From Pleurocapsa sp. MO_226.B13 (GTDB taxonomy: Bacteria; Cyanobacteriota; Cyanobacteriia; Cyanobacteriales; Xenococcaceae), in the NCBI GenBank assembly GCA_030064795.1, contig JASJEI010000512.1, forward strand, positions 1-5,011: 5,011 nt of DNA. Reading direction: 5' to 3'. Under the pieces are notes generated by a model. It ran no database searches, was not told where the DNA came from, and saw nothing but the letters and a program-made list of their open reading frames with translations. Of the stretch, positions 4,620 through 5,011 are shown one piece after another. Made by a program: the position numbers and the translations under genes. Within the stretch, counting starts at the first letter, position 1. Each line of letters opens with the position of its first letter.

Positions 4620-5011
4620 TTATCGAATAGTCACGGAGTATTGATGAGATTCGCTTAAAGATGCCCAATCAATTACACCTTCAGTATCGGCTTTAAGCAA
4701 TGCCTTAATCTTAGTTAAATCTGGCTTATGAGTTACCTTGACATAAGGAGCGGGTAATTCTTCAGGGGGTATATTTAACAATACCTGAGATGGTTTTTGA
4801 CGCAGACTGATTTTAGTCGAGACTCCATCAATACGATTAACGTTAGACATAATCATCTGATTCGTTAAATACTTTCTCAATCTACCCGCTTGATTTTCTG
4901 CTTGATTCGCTAGTTCGCGAATTCTTCTGGCTTCGGTCTTTCTCGCTTCGGCGATCGCTTCGGTGTGTCTAATATATCTTGCTACCTGTTCGGCTTTTGC
5001 CTTGAATGATT
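4620..5011 (-). CDS. Siphovirus Gp157-like protein (5' end outside the window)
   Basis: The frame is open from the right edge (first full codon at 5009) to TAA at 4620-4622, giving 129 C-terminal residues. The first ~55 are an alpha-helical, probably coiled-coil stretch rich in Ala, Glu and Arg (AEQVARYIRHTEAIAEARKT, RELANQAENQAGRLRKYL). Then comes the conserved part: ISLRQKPSQVLLNIPPEELP, followed by APYVKVTHKPDLTKIKALLKA and VIDWASLSESHQYSVTIR. The pattern 'slRknppsV ... lPxxYxKxxxxPDkxxIKxaLKaG ... l...sLxI' is that of the phage Gp157 family, known from Streptococcus thermophilus phages and often found near single-strand binding or recombination genes. Its biochemical role is not established. 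The true start lies beyond base 5011; TTG at 4880 is internal, because the heptad-like helix continues upstream without a break. It suggests a phage or phage-plasmid setting for the module. Confidence 0.75.
   Translation of the reverse strand, partial: SFKAKAEQVARYIRHTEAIAEARKTEARRIRELANQAENQAGRLRKYLTNQMIMSNVNRIDGVSTKISLRQKPSQVLLNIPPEELPAPYVKVTHKPDLTKIKALLKADTEGVIDWASLSESHQYSVTIR

Overview
The window looks cyanobacterial. The highly iterated palindrome GCGATCGC (HIP1) occurs six times (459, 724, 3322, 3943, 4017 and 4951), and the proteins are of cyanobacterial plasmid or phage type. None of the six copies lies in the inserted transposon (985-2442). Every substantial gene reads on the minus strand, so the order of transcription is from high to low coordinates.

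In transcription order: (1) the 3' part of a Gp157-type phage/plasmid gene enters from the right edge (5011-4620). (2) A 465-bp AT-rich intergenic region (4619-4155) is packed with inverted repeats. (3) A 386-aa winged-helix protein resembling a replication initiator (4154-2994) has its middle encoded by nine tandem 20-bp DNA repeats, which look like iterons. (4) Only 23 bp downstream is a DnaB-type replicative helicase gene (from 2970), broken in two by an IS200/IS605-group element that carries only tnpB (985-2442). The second helicase half (984 to about 358) contains the Walker A and B motifs but loses the last part of the ATPase domain. (5) Beyond it is a scrap zone (1 to about 360) holding a decayed GGDEF (diguanylate cyclase) C-terminus that runs off the left edge, and perhaps a fragment of another gene on the plus strand.

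Initiator-like gene, in-gene repeats, AT-rich inverted repeats and helicase together look like the replication module of a plasmid, phage-plasmid or integrated relative. The helicase is now inactivated or at best split. Joining base 2443 to base 984 restores its reading frame exactly (NPIY|ETGLYDLD). That fixes the transposon ends to the base, gives its target as TTTAT, and shows that the guide of the transposon's own RNA would match the uninterrupted helicase gene.

The two observations most worth following are the 20-bp repeat array inside the initiator-like gene, read in three frames and so more likely kept for its DNA than its protein, and a second transposon left-end-like sequence inside the element, suggesting a nested or composite origin.
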